A DNA stretch of 64,000 nucleotides from Ephydatia muelleri (lineage: Eukaryota > Porifera > Demospongiae > Spongillida > Spongillidae), in the NCBI GenBank assembly GCA_013339895.1, contig JABACO010000022.1:3090452-3154451 (forward strand), given 5' to 3'. Of this stretch, positions 53,940 through 64,000 are shown piece after piece. Positions within the stretch are counted from its first letter, which is position 1; each line of letters opens with the position of its first letter. The position numbers and the translations under genes were made by a program. The notes beneath the pieces were generated by a model, which searched no databases, was not told where the DNA came from, and saw only the letters and a list, made by a program, of their open reading frames with translations.

Positions 53940-55740
53940 TTCCTTTCTTTCTCTCCTGTCTCACCTACTCCCTCACTTCCTCCCTCACTTCCTCCCTCCC
54001 TTCCTCCTCCCTCACTTCCTCCCTCCCTTCCTCCTCCCTCCCTTCCTCCTCCCCTCCCTTCCTCCTCCTCCCTTCTCCTCCTCCCTTCCTCCTCCTCCTC
54101 CCTTCCTCCTCCCTCCCTTCCTCCTCCCTCCCTTCCTCCTCCCTCCCTTCCTCCTCCCTCCTTCCTCCTCCCATCCCTTCCTCCTCCCTCCCTTCCTCCT
54201 CCTCCCTCCTCCTCCCTCCCTTCCTCCTCCCTCCCTTCCTCCTCCTCCCTCCCTTCCTCCTCCCTCCCTTCCTCCTCCCTCCCTTCCTCCTCCCTTCCTC
54301 CTCCCTCCCTTCCTCCTCCCTCCCTTCCTCCTCCCTCCCTTCCTCCTCCCTCCCTCCTCCTCCCTCCCTTCCTCCTCCCTCCCTTCCTCCTCCCTCCTCC
54401 CCCCTCCATCCCTCCCTCACTCCTCTCTCCTGTCCTCCCTGTAGTCATGTACATGTACACCATCAGGGACATCTCTGGCAAAATTACACGTACCATTTTC
54501 CTCCCGTCCCCCTCCCTCCCCTCCCTCCCTCCCTCCCTCCCTCCGCCCTCCCCTCCCTCCCTCCCTCCCTGCCCTCCCTCCCTCCCTCCCTCCCTGCCTC
54601 CTCCCTCCCTCCCTCCCTCCCTCCCTCCCCCCCTCCCCCCCTCCGCCCCCCTCCCCCCCTCCCCCCTCCCCCCCTCCCCCCCTCCCGCCCTCCTCCCCCT
54701 CCCTCCCTCCCCCCCCCCTCCCTCGCCTCCCTCCCTCCCTCCCTCCCTCCCTCCCTCCCTCCCTCCCTCCCTCCACTCCCTCCCTCCCTCCCTCCCTCCC
54801 TCCCTCCTCAGCCTCCCTCCCTCCTCCCTCCCTCGTCCCTCCCTCCACTCCCTCCCTCCCTACCCTCCCTCCCCATCTCCCTCCCTCCCTCCCGTCCCTC
54901 CCTCCCTCCCATCCCTCCCTAGCTCCCTCCCTCCCGATCCCTCCCATCCCTCCCCTCCCTCCCCCCGTCCCTCCCCCCTCCCTCCCTCCCATCCCTCCCC
55001 CGCCCCTCCCTCCCCTCCCCCTCCCTCCCTCCCCCCTCCCTTCCCTCCCCCCCTCCCCCTCGCCCCCCTCCCCCCCCTCCCCCCCCCCCCCTCCCTCCCC
55101 ACCTCCCTCCCTCCTCCTCCCTCCTCCCTCCCCCCCTCCCTCGCCTCCCTCCCTCCCTCCCTCCCTCCCTCCCTCCCTCCCTCCCTCCCTCCCTCCCTCC
55201 CTCCCTGGTCCCTCCCTCCCCATCCCTCCCTCCCTCCTCCCTCCCTCCCCGTCCCGCCCTCCCTCCCCCCTCCCCCCTTCCCCCTCCCCCCCCATCCCCT
55301 CCCCCCTCCCGCCCTCCCCACCCCTCCCCCCTCTCCCCTCCCTCCCCCCTCCCCCCCCTCCCTCCCTCCCTCCCTCCTCCCTCGCCTCCCTCCCTCCCTC
55401 CCTCCCTCCCTCCCTCCCTCCCTCCCTCCTTCCCTCGCCCTCCCCCCTATCCCTCCCTCCCTCCCTCCCTCCCTCTCCTGTCCCTCCCGTCTCCTCCCAC
55501 CCTCCGCATCCCTCCCTCACCTCCCTACCCTCCCTCCCCTCCCTCCCTACCCCCCGCTCCCGCTGCCCCCCCGATCCCTCCCGCCCTCCCCCTCCCGTCC
55601 CTCCCATGGCCCTACCTCCCTCCCTCCCTCCCTCCTCACTCCCTCCCTCCCATCCTCCCGTCCCTCCCTCCCTCCCTACCCTCCCTCCCTCCCTCCCTCC
55701 CCCCTCCCGTCCCTCCCTCCCTCCCTCCTGTCCTCCTGCA
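53940..55740. repeat. CT-rich (CCTCCCT)n tract, about 1.8 kb
   Basis: Almost unbroken pyrimidine run on the plus strand: TTCCTCCTCCC units to about 54420, then CCCTCCCTC units from 54500 to 55740. It is split at 54443-54500 by a non-repetitive block (GTCATGTACATGTACACC), which reappears at 55738-55795, so intron plus exon-like block were duplicated. In copy 1 of the segment the matching tract is only about 100 bases (47690-47790). Long Pro/Ser/Leu or Gly/Glu ORFs across it are artefacts. Confidence 0.95.
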
Positions 55741-56334
55741 GCTCATGTACTTGTCACAACCAGCAGGGACATCTCTGGCAAAATTACACGTACCATTTAT
55801 CCTCCCTCCCTCCCTCTTACCTCCCTTCACCTTCACCTCCTCACTTTCCCTTGCTCCTCCAGTACATTGTCATTCCAACCTTCTCAGCATGAGAAGGACA
55901 GCCCTCCTGGGGGACCCCCTGATCCTGAGTCAGACACAATGACATTGTCATCAGCGGATTTATTAATAAGATCATTAACCCTGACAAGTCCTTTGGCTCC
56001 TCGGTGAGTACTCCACTCAATATGCATGTGCATCCTTCTACAACTCTCCTCTCTGCTAGTGGAGCATACTGCCCCACACATTCATGACTCCAACAAGTCA
56101 GTACAGATACAGATGTGTAGTGTATTAGCGTTGTACTGGTGGCCTTCTATCTCCCTAGGTACTGTTGTTTATGGCCTGACTGCTAACCACAAAACCCACA
56201 AGGCAGTCCAAGGTGTACACAACCATTGTCCTGGCTAAAATGAATACAATCAAAGCATCTTGTGAGCAGCCTTCACTTGATTGGCAGATAGTGTGGCAGA
56301 TACATGTACATGAAGATTGGACTACTTGTGAGGG

Positions 56335-56337
<3 letters not shown>

Positions 56338-56374
<37 letters not shown>
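56338..56374. repeat. (GT)n microsatellite
   Basis: GT run equivalent to 48150-48255 in the other copy of the duplication, about a third of its length. Confidence 0.95.
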
Positions 56375-56377
<3 letters not shown>

Positions 56378-56862
56378 GTGGTAATGCCTGTGGTTATTTT
56401 ATCTCACATCCATGGGAGGAGCTACACCTCTATGTAATGGGCTTTATCTGTGTACATGTACTGTAGGCACAAGTGCTTCCATACACTCTTTGACTTGTTG
56501 AAATATGGGTTGATGTCGAAGTACAATGTAATGTGCTCTTCCCTAGACCCTATGGAGGAGCTTACAGCCAGTCCCCCATACCCCAGCTGGAGCAGGACAT
56601 GGGCATGGGTCATTTGCCCCCCCCCCTCCCACAAACTGGAAATCCTGGATCCATCACTGAAATTGAATGTACTCTCTTGTCAGGATCAGCTGAACAGGAT
56701 GCCCTTACAATGAAAGAGTCACCCCTCAAAACCTTGATACTGTTCTTCATAAGGCCACACCCATCATGGGGGTGGTTGCTAACAGTTTTTGCTGCCTCTA
56801 TCTGTATCAGTCCCTGCACCATCATATTTTATTAAAATGCTTGACCCTTGCACCCACAAATA

Positions 56863-57960
<1,098 letters not shown>

Positions 57961-58175
57961 TTGTAGCTTTTTCCTCCTTACTTACACACCTAGATCAGTT
58001 ATTAGGGCATACACTTACACTGGTACATGCATTACGTCACAAGCACCATACGTATACATGCACCATACGTATACATGCACCATACAGTAAAAGCATACAC
58101 ATGTGTTGGAGGCTAAATATACAGTTTTTACAATTTATTCGCAATACATAATCGATATGCTACTGCTAAACTATA

Positions 58176-59245
58176 CTACAACAGCGTAATACATGATTTC
58201 TAATAAATGCTCCCTTTGTGAAGGGCACTACATCCGACTCGAACCTAACTAATCACAGAATCACACTGTCAACACATCGATATCGAGTACGTGGATGGAA
58301 CCACACAACTACGCTTAAAGTTCCTCACCTCGGATCTGCAAAATATTAGCGCTGCTGTTGTGTTAATTTGATAACTGGAGGTGTCGCATGCACATGTACA
58401 TGTGATCAGCTGGTTTGTTTCGATTCAGCTACGTGTAGGCCTATAGGATCCGTTAACATAAAAATTTGATATACGAAGTGTTGCCAGCGTACGTAGATAT
58501 CTGAGCAGCCGGTCGAGGTATATGCAGCCTACTAGTACACTATCATTCTAATTTCAAGACAACGATCAGTCTACTCGGTGTAGAAAACACAGACTCGAAG
58601 CATTTAGTATTCCATGTAGTTATGTTTATACGCTCATTTCCCTCTGTTTACCCCGCCCCCTGGCCCACCTCGCCCTCTGCCTCGACTCCACCCTCGCAGA
58701 ATTGCCCTAGATGGGCGTGTCCAAGTTAGAGGTCTCACGTTAGCTAAATATCTATGGTAACCCATAGAAACGCCATTTTAAAATGGCGCCTTTTTGCACC
58801 AAAACTGGTTTACTATTTTTAAAAATGGTCCCCAAATTCTTCACGACAACGTTCACTTTTTTTTCATATATTATACTATTTGGATAGTTTTAGAATAGTT
58901 TTAGAGGGTGGCAAAAGTTCTAACCCCCTCTGTTCATTAGTTATAACTAATGGAATATCTTAATTAGCATGATTTTTTTCCATTTTGTGTACAAGTCTAT
59001 GGAATATCATATTTTCAGAAATGGTCCCAGAATTTTGGACGGTATGAGATACAAAATTTGAAATTGCCTACATTTGAACATCATTTAGAGTAGTATTAGT
59101 GGGTAGCAAAAGTTGCAGGTCCGTTATTTAATTAAATAATAATCAAGTTTGTAAAAACGCCATACATTCTCTATGGAACGTGCCGCGGAATGAAATCCAA
59201 AAATTTACAAACCGCAACTTTCGTGACCGTTCATTTCTCCATATG
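58176..59245. repeat. 1-kb repeat D, copy 2 (inverted)
   Basis: Reverse-orientation partner of 32068-33119; see there. Small indels distinguish the copies. The right end touches the small TIR element at 59251. Confidence 0.9.
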
Positions 59246-59250
59246 ATGTC

Positions 59251-59493
59251 TGTGGAGTACGATCAGGTTAGGCCGGCTGCCACGGGGTTTTAAGCTACAT
59301 GTAATGCTGCTTTTTTATTTGTGTAGGAACCATACACACTTGAACATGTAGGAATGATACATACTTGAACCATACATACTTCAGCAAATACCACATGATC
59401 CTGTTACATGCGCACGAACTGGTAATAAATGTATTTGCTGTTATTGAGTGTGTTCATTTGCAAGTGCACATACCTAACCTGATCGTACTCCAC
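59251..59493. mobile_element. Small MITE, TIR GTGGAGTACGATCAGGTTAG
   Basis: Inverted ends of at least 21 bases at 59252-59272 and 59473-59493, with perfect pairing. About 240 bp, no ORF. It lies between repeat D and the 1.1-kb element; its last three bases overlap that element's TIR. Confidence 0.75.
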
Positions 59494-60605
59494 AGGGAAA
59501 AGTTTCGAGTTCCCAACATTGGGTTTTGATCCAAGATCCCAATGTGATAAGCAATCACAGTAGACACAACAAACCACATCAAAATGCCCAATGTTGATTT
59601 AATCATAGATTGACCGTGCGTTTGTGACTTAAGTCATATGACTTAAGTCACAAATCATTGATTATATTCATGTGGCCTTTAAAAACTTAGGTACCTTCAT
59701 GTGGTGGATTATGTATACTGATAGATACAGCTACAATACAATTAGCAGGAATTTTTCTTTCATGACGCTTGCAACCTTTTCCTTTCGTGACGCTTGCGAC
59801 CTTTTCCTTTCGTGATGCTTGCGACCTTTTTCTTTCAAGACGCTGGCTAGGTGTTGCACTGCACTTTCAACCGCACAAGACAGTTTCTGTTTAATTTTTA
59901 CGTCACATAAAAGCTCAAACGCATATGGTGTCGTTAGTTTTTGCGCGTGTCGTGTAGTGCAATCAAGGTTCTGGGGAAGAAGCCAGCAAAGCAAAGGTTT
60001 GGAAGACCGTCTGGAACAAAGGAACTGGATGGGGTGGTCGAAGGGATTGGGAGAAAAGTGAAATACTTAGTAAGTATTAGTGAGGTAGGGGTTTCAATGG
60101 CCTTATTAGCACGCAGCCTGAAATGTCAAGTCATTGATGCAAGCAGCAGTGGTAGCACAAGTGTACACCCTCCACCCTCCATCTCAGAAGAAGCAGCGTC
60201 TCCAGCAGTGGGTCTTACAGAACAGCATGAGCAAGAAGTAGATGATTCTGACAATGCTTTACTTTGCCATGCATGGAGTACAATGGAAGGTTCGTTGATG
60301 GAGTTCTTGAAGACTGGAGATGCATGGCTAGATTTGGAGCACACATCTTGTGGGGTAACTATGTGATGTAATATGTATATATTCACTGATTTTTGTAGCT
60401 GTCCTATCAGTTTACATAATCCGCCACATGAAGTACGTTTTGAAAGGCCACATGAATATAATCAATGATTTGTGACTTAAGTCATATGACATGACTTAAG
60501 TCACATGACTTAAGTCACAAACGCACGGTCAATCTATGATTAAGCCTTTCCACCCAGGGATTGTGGATCAAAATCCAACTAGGGAATGCGAAACTTTTCC
60601 CTGTG
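59491..60605. mobile_element. 1.1-kb DNA transposon-like element, 3-bp TSD
   Basis: Termini CACAGGGAAAAGTTTCG at both ends (inverted), flanked by CTC at 59488-59490 and 60606-60608. The inverted arms extend about 230 bases with decay and contain multiple ACTTAAGTCA palindromes and GACCGTGCGTTTGTGACTT. CAC termini and a 3-bp duplication fit the CMC (CACTA/Chapaev-like) superfamily. The interior holds an ORF of unknown family and no recognised transposase. Confidence 0.75.
59941..60366 (+). CDS. ORF inside the 1.1-kb TIR element
   Basis: About 140 codons open to TGA at 60364-60366; no ATG at its 5' edge, so an upstream exon or a later Met (for example in VGVSMALLARSLKC) is likely. It begins with basic sequence (KVLGKKPAKQRFGRPSGTKE), then VEGIGRKVKYLVSISEVGVS, a Ser/Pro-rich linker (SSSGSTSVHPPPSISEEAAS) and an acidic C-terminus ending FLKTGDAWLDLEHTSCGVTM. 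The KPAKQRFGRPSG stretch looks like an AT-hook (Gly-Arg-Pro core). It may be a truncated element protein that binds the AT-rich ends, but no catalytic motif is visible. Confidence 0.4.
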   Translation: MRVSCSAIKVLGKKPAKQRFGRPSGTKELDGVVEGIGRKVKYLVSISEVGVSMALLARSLKCQVIDASSSGSTSVHPPPSISEEAASPAVGLTEQHEQEVDDSDNALLCHAWSTMEGSLMEFLKTGDAWLDLEHTSCGVTM

Positions 60606-60629
60606 CTCCACAGACATTTGTCTGCAATG

Positions 60630-61147
60630 TACACACTGTACCTTTTTATTGTGTCGTGCTTTTCATCCTTGCACAGCAGAAAATGGTGTGTTAAATGCAT
60701 GTACATGTACTACACTGTTTTAGATAAGTTGATGTACATGTAGAGCTATGCACAAGTGTGTCATCAAGAAAGTGAACGCGTGCAGGTAAAATTGAAGGAA
60801 CAGTGTACAGTTTCCTTTCTGGGGTTGTGTCCCTCCCTCCACCAAGATAAGAAAGCAAGGTTGAAGCTCTTATTCTGACTAGGTAGTGAGAGTGCAGGTT
60901 TTACATACACATGTAATGAAGGTCAGAAGTACAGGTACGCAGGGCTCAGAGAAAGAAATGAAATATGTAGAAAGGGGGCGGATTACGCATTTTAGTGCAG
61001 CGTTGGTGGTTAGAGATCAATTTCTGACAAACACCTATATAAACTGTGAATGTAATTCGAGGGCGGCACTGAGGACAACACAACAGCTTACTTAAAAGCA
61101 AGTGAATGTACTTAATTTTCCTGATGTGCGAAGGTGTTAATATCCTG
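60630..61147. repeat. Repeat I, copy 2 (inverted)
   Basis: Reverse-orientation partner of 51895-52434. It begins 24 bases after the 1.1-kb element; the sequence between (CAGACATTTGTCTGCAATGT) also has a match at 52666 (ACATTGCAGACAAA), beyond an insertion in copy 1. Confidence 0.9.
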
Positions 61148-61661
61148 ATACTTTCCAAAGCTATGTTTGACTCAGTAAAGATTTGTAATGGAGTGATGAA
61201 AGTGTTTCCTTGTGCTCATGCATGTCCAGGTTTTTTGTCAGTTAGCTTTTCTGCATCAACTCAGTGATTTTTGAAATCAATTCTCATATTTCTCGAATCG
61301 AGAAACGTTCTGTCAATTCTGTGGTCTGCTCACACTTCAAAAGTAAATGACTATTGCTTTCAAGGCCTTTTTGATCAATCCTCTCCTGCTAGCGAGGCAA
61401 GGTTGTCAGCCCCCCCCCCCTCCCTACGTGACATCCTGGCTATCAGTCCGCATGCATAGCTGTCTGGACCTAGATGCAAGCGCGCTATACACTTCGATTG
61501 CGTGTATAGCGTTATAGGTCGGAAAACATTTGTTTTTAGTGGGAGGGGAAGGTGAAGAGGTGATGGAGACAAATAAGCATAAGGATTTATATAAAATGAT
61601 AATGATATATTACTCTTCAATGATCATTGTACTTGCGGATGCAGTTCTAAGTGAGTTTAGA
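61148..61661. other. Downstream region of the minus-strand gene; nothing recognised
   Basis: No canonical AATAAA close to the stop at 61662 on the minus strand, and no other gene or repeat, apart from a C run at 61409-61420. Confidence 0.4.
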
Positions 61662-62474
61662 TCAGTTAAAATGAAATTGGGGTTGCACAGGTTCAGTCTG
61701 CAGGATGACATAGCCTGTACTGTCGACTGACCAATAGAACACAGTGCCGTCTATGGGACTATCAACAAGGATGTTTGTTGTTGAAGCTTGTAGTGAGTCC
61801 AAATAGAATCGTTGAACAAACAGGTTAGGTTTGGCTTCTAGATTGAGCTGTAATAATACAAATGGTTCACGTGAGAGTGTGGATGCGTTTGAAAAGGAGA
61901 GTGAGAGAGAAAGGGAGAGGAGAGTGGAAGAGGGAGACACGGGGAAGACATAGAATATAAATTACAAAATCACGTTATATCCTTTCCGTGCGCGCACTGT
62001 ACACTTACGTTTGTGAAAACCAGCGTCGGTTGTTGAGCATTTTCGCTAAAATTTGCTGCTAGAATGCTTGTGTCGGGAGGGGCCCCCTTTGACTGCAATT
62101 TGAAAAGGGAAGGAGTGTCCAGCTGGATGTAGTAGAACTTTGCCACGTCATCGGTCGATCGTGGAGCCTGGTTGCGAAGGCGCCCGCCAGTGTAGTAGAT
62201 GTAGTTATTTCGGAACAGGAGATTGGCTGCGATGTTGGTTTTCAGAGTGGGGGCCACGGTGAGGTGAGTGTTGAGGGGCTGCGAAAGGCCTGCGCTCTTC
62301 GACACGGACAGACCGTCGTAAAAATCCTCACCGCTGATATCTCTGTAGTCACACATATGTGTAAAGAAGGTCGCGGCTAGACCCATGCATGCGTGACTGG
62401 TACACATACCCGTCAATTTCAGAAGTGGTCGGTACCCTCTGGCTCTCGGGTGTACGTGGTCCTAGGTTCTGCAT
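61662..62474 (-). CDS. Three-exon gene of unknown function (194 aa)
   Basis: Exon 1 is 62474-62410 (ATG, donor GTATGT), exon 2 is 62342-62009 (acceptor TGACTACAG, donor GTAAGT), exon 3 is 61847-61662 (a long pyrimidine tract, then TATTATTACAG, and TGA). Exon lengths 65, 334 and 186 join without a frame break. The protein starts MQNLGPRTPESQRVPTTSEI, DGDISGEDFYDGLSVSKSAG and continues LSQPLNTHLTVAPTLKTNIA, NLLFRNNYIYYTGGRLRN, KFYYIQLDTPSLFKLQ; exon 3 has LNLEAKPNLFVQRFYLDSLQ, ILVDSPIDGTVFYWSVDSTG and ends PQFHFN. No signal peptide or membrane segment; alternating hydrophobic residues suggest a beta-rich soluble fold. I do not recognise a family. It is the cleanest gene model in the right third of the window, free of repeats in its exons. 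Confidence 0.65.
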
Positions 62475-62532
62475 TTCACCTTTTTTTGTTGCGCTATGAA
62501 AGCAGATAGCAGGAGGTTGTTATATACATACT

Positions 62533-62611
62533 CTCAGCCCCCAGGGACGGCCCCAGACCTAAAACGTCACAGGATGTAGTTACGTGTCGTTTCTGGGGGC
62601 TGAGATTGCCT
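62533..62611 (-). promoter_or_regulatory. Promoter-proximal inverted repeat with CRE-like site
   Basis: CTCAGCCCCCAG (62534) pairs with CTGGGGGCTGAG (62598); the loop carries AACGTCACA and TTACGTGTCG. It is 60-140 bases upstream of the ATG of the 194-residue gene, a likely promoter position; there is no TATA box. It could also be a small MITE end pair. Confidence 0.35.
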
Positions 62612-63159
62612 CCCTCTTGCCTACGCTTTCTCTGCACTAGTACACGAGCTAATGCGTGCTTAGCGGCATGGTCACTATTTCGAGTCTGCATGGCTATGCG
62701 CGCACGCAATATTCATGTCACTGGCATATGGCGGCACACTCTCTAGTACAAGAATAGATTCTGGTTCTGGTATGCAGTCCTCTCAATCACATGCAGGATT
62801 CCAACATCATTCACCTTCTATGCCTAAACCATTTGTGCTGGCTTGTATTTTTCAATTCTAGTAGCATATCAATCGTTTGCGACAACAGTTGGGTTCTATC
62901 AACTCAATTTAGTTTCATGGATGAGTTCATTCATGATCGTACTATCAAGTGTAACTAGGGGTGGTTACCCTATACCGCGCGTTCACAGATGTGGTTGCGT
63001 TGTTGTATGGCGTGGGTGGGAGTGCCGGAACGTAGACGTAAGTGTCGAAACGCCACGTGCATTATTGACCCATTTTATTTTAAGGATTCAAATTGAAATA
63101 AGGATTTTACTGTATAGAAACTCTGATGCATAGGATGTTGAATTAGAACCTATATCATG
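62612..63159. other. No gene recognised
   Basis: Unique sequence between the gene and the MITE; a 96-codon open frame (62843-63133) shows no domain and is probably chance. Confidence 0.4.
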
Positions 63160-63438
63160 ACAAGTAAATAAAAATTCTCTACGAGAAAGTTGGTGGGATA
63201 TAGGATTTGAAGGCAATTGGTGGTGTAAAAAGCAAGGAAACAAGGTCTTATCAGAAGGGAAAATGTAATAGTCCTATATTAGCACACAAACAACATACGC
63301 CCTAGAAATGTGCTAAATATAGGACTATTACATTTTCCCTTCTGATAAGACCTTGTTTCCTTGCTTTTTACACCACCAATTGCCTTCAAATCCTATATCC
63401 CACCAACTTTCTCGTAGAGAATGTTTTTATTTACTTGT
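63160..63438. mobile_element. Foldback MITE, family A (copy 3)
   Basis: Inverted arms of about 125 bases starting ACAAGTAAATAAAAATTCTC; shares GGTGTAAAAAGCA and CCTATATT-AGCACAC with 3762-4057. Both arms agree with only a few differences, so it is younger than the copy at 17300. No target duplication identified. Confidence 0.85.
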
Positions 63439-63516
63439 TTTCTTAATTTTTTTTTCACAAGACATAGGCTGATAGTCGATTGTGTATCAGAGTATAACAT
63501 CGATTATTTATATAAA

Positions 63517-63860
63517 AGCGAGTCCTCCATCCGATTCTGAAGCTAGTGGTGAATTTTTGATCGCTTAAAAGTGTTCCTGTACCCGAGTTATGCGTTGCCA
63601 AGAAGGAGGAGGCGAAGAAGACGACCCGCCCCTTGTTCCGAGACTGGGTACGAGAACGGGCAGTACACTCTTGTTCTCTACAACCACGCGGTTCTGCGAC
63701 ATGAAACAAAAACGAAACTACTCATTTTTGACTTCTAGATCGATTGCTAAAACAAGCTACACGATCCGATCGTCGGGAGTGTTGTTACAGACGGGTCGCG
63801 TTTTTTTAATGACATTCAAATCCTATATGGAAGTTTCTAACGAAACTTCCGATACTAAGT
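63517..63860. repeat. Dispersed repeat B (copy 2)
   Basis: Same orientation as 16130-16450. Ends in hairpin GGAAGTTTC/GAAACTTCC (63830-63851) followed after four bases by CTAA. Starts around AGTCCTCCATCCGATTCTGA. Confidence 0.6.
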
Positions 63861-63966
63861 AGATTCCATTGTTTTAGCGTTGTTCATATATATTGTACTT
63901 GCTACATCTGCCTTTATTCACATGACTTCCCAACCAAGCTTCTTCAACTTGCATCCACATTCACAT

Positions 63967-64000
63967 GCACACACACAACACACACACACACACACACACA
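63967..64000. repeat. (CA)n microsatellite at window edge
   Basis: CA run continuing beyond the window. Confidence 0.9.

Larger units (their letters stand above)
52684..56862. repeat. Segmental duplication H, copy 2
   Basis: See copy 1 at 44823-48755. This copy starts with one arm of foldback element G, lacks the laminin-G segment, and has a greatly expanded CT-rich intron (53940-55740). Confidence 0.85.

Noticed and set aside
53603-55892. ORFs of 439 and 714 codons rich in Pro, Ser and Leu
   Set aside because: Composition equals translation of CCTCCCT units; open frames occur in all six frames. Not a protein.

Overview
The window looks like one piece of a repeat-laden animal nuclear chromosome, and I think a marine sponge (Porifera) is the likeliest source. 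The reasons are short introns with ordinary GT-AG sites, two loci of tandem Tyr-x-Ala-(Asp/Glu)-Pro-Glu-Lys-Lys peptide repeats, a nuclease plus kinase-like fusion protein, Plavaka-like and hAT transposases with several introns or none, and very abundant micro- and minisatellites. The organism call is an inference; no rRNA, mitochondrial or diagnostic housekeeping gene is present.

Layout. 0-5.3 kb: a 152-bp tandem repeat, a tiny spliced gene model, a charged peptide-repeat exon, a TATA-box Ser-rich ORF with a CAG run, a foldback MITE and a minus-strand coiled-coil C-terminal exon. 5.9-9.7 kb: a plus-strand gene made of about 22 very small exons, nearly all in splice phase 1, duplicated as blocks three times; two larger exons encode Arg-Gly-Gly (RGG) tracts. 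Converging on it, 14.0-10.0 kb (minus): a two-exon gene for a PD-(D/E)XK nuclease-like plus kinase-like protein whose single intron carries about 2 kb of minisatellite. 15-18.4 kb: a second peptide-repeat locus, a dispersed repeat, and a three-exon gene of unknown function whose introns hold a MITE and a (GGGT/GGAT)n array.

18.9-31 kb is mostly transposons: a duplicated 0.8-kb segment, a foldback element carrying a 143-residue ORF, hAT elements (one apparently whole, 27917-30577) that share 5-bp target duplications, and a 21-bp minisatellite. 32-40 kb holds a 1-kb repeat with an inverted partner at 58-59 kb and a very large CA/GT satellite pair facing each other across a 1.6-kb spacer. 39.6-42.1 kb has a decayed multi-exon Plavaka-like transposase, and an inverted duplication into which a transposon with a RecQ-type helicase fragment has inserted. 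43-57 kb contains a broken tyrosine-recombinase fossil, and a direct segmental duplication (44.8-48.8 and 52.7-56.9 kb) carrying usherin-like FN3 and laminin-G pieces; in the second copy one intron has grown to about 1.8 kb of CT-rich tract. 58-64 kb: inverted repeats, a 1.1-kb TIR element with 3-bp target duplications and an ORF, a clean three-exon gene of unknown function (61662-62474, minus), and further copies of the MITE families seen at the left end.

There is no operon-like organisation. Candidate host genes are few (the RGG gene, the nuclease-kinase gene, the 166- and 194-residue unknowns); most of the window records duplication, inversion and transposon insertion, with several nested events that can be ordered in time.
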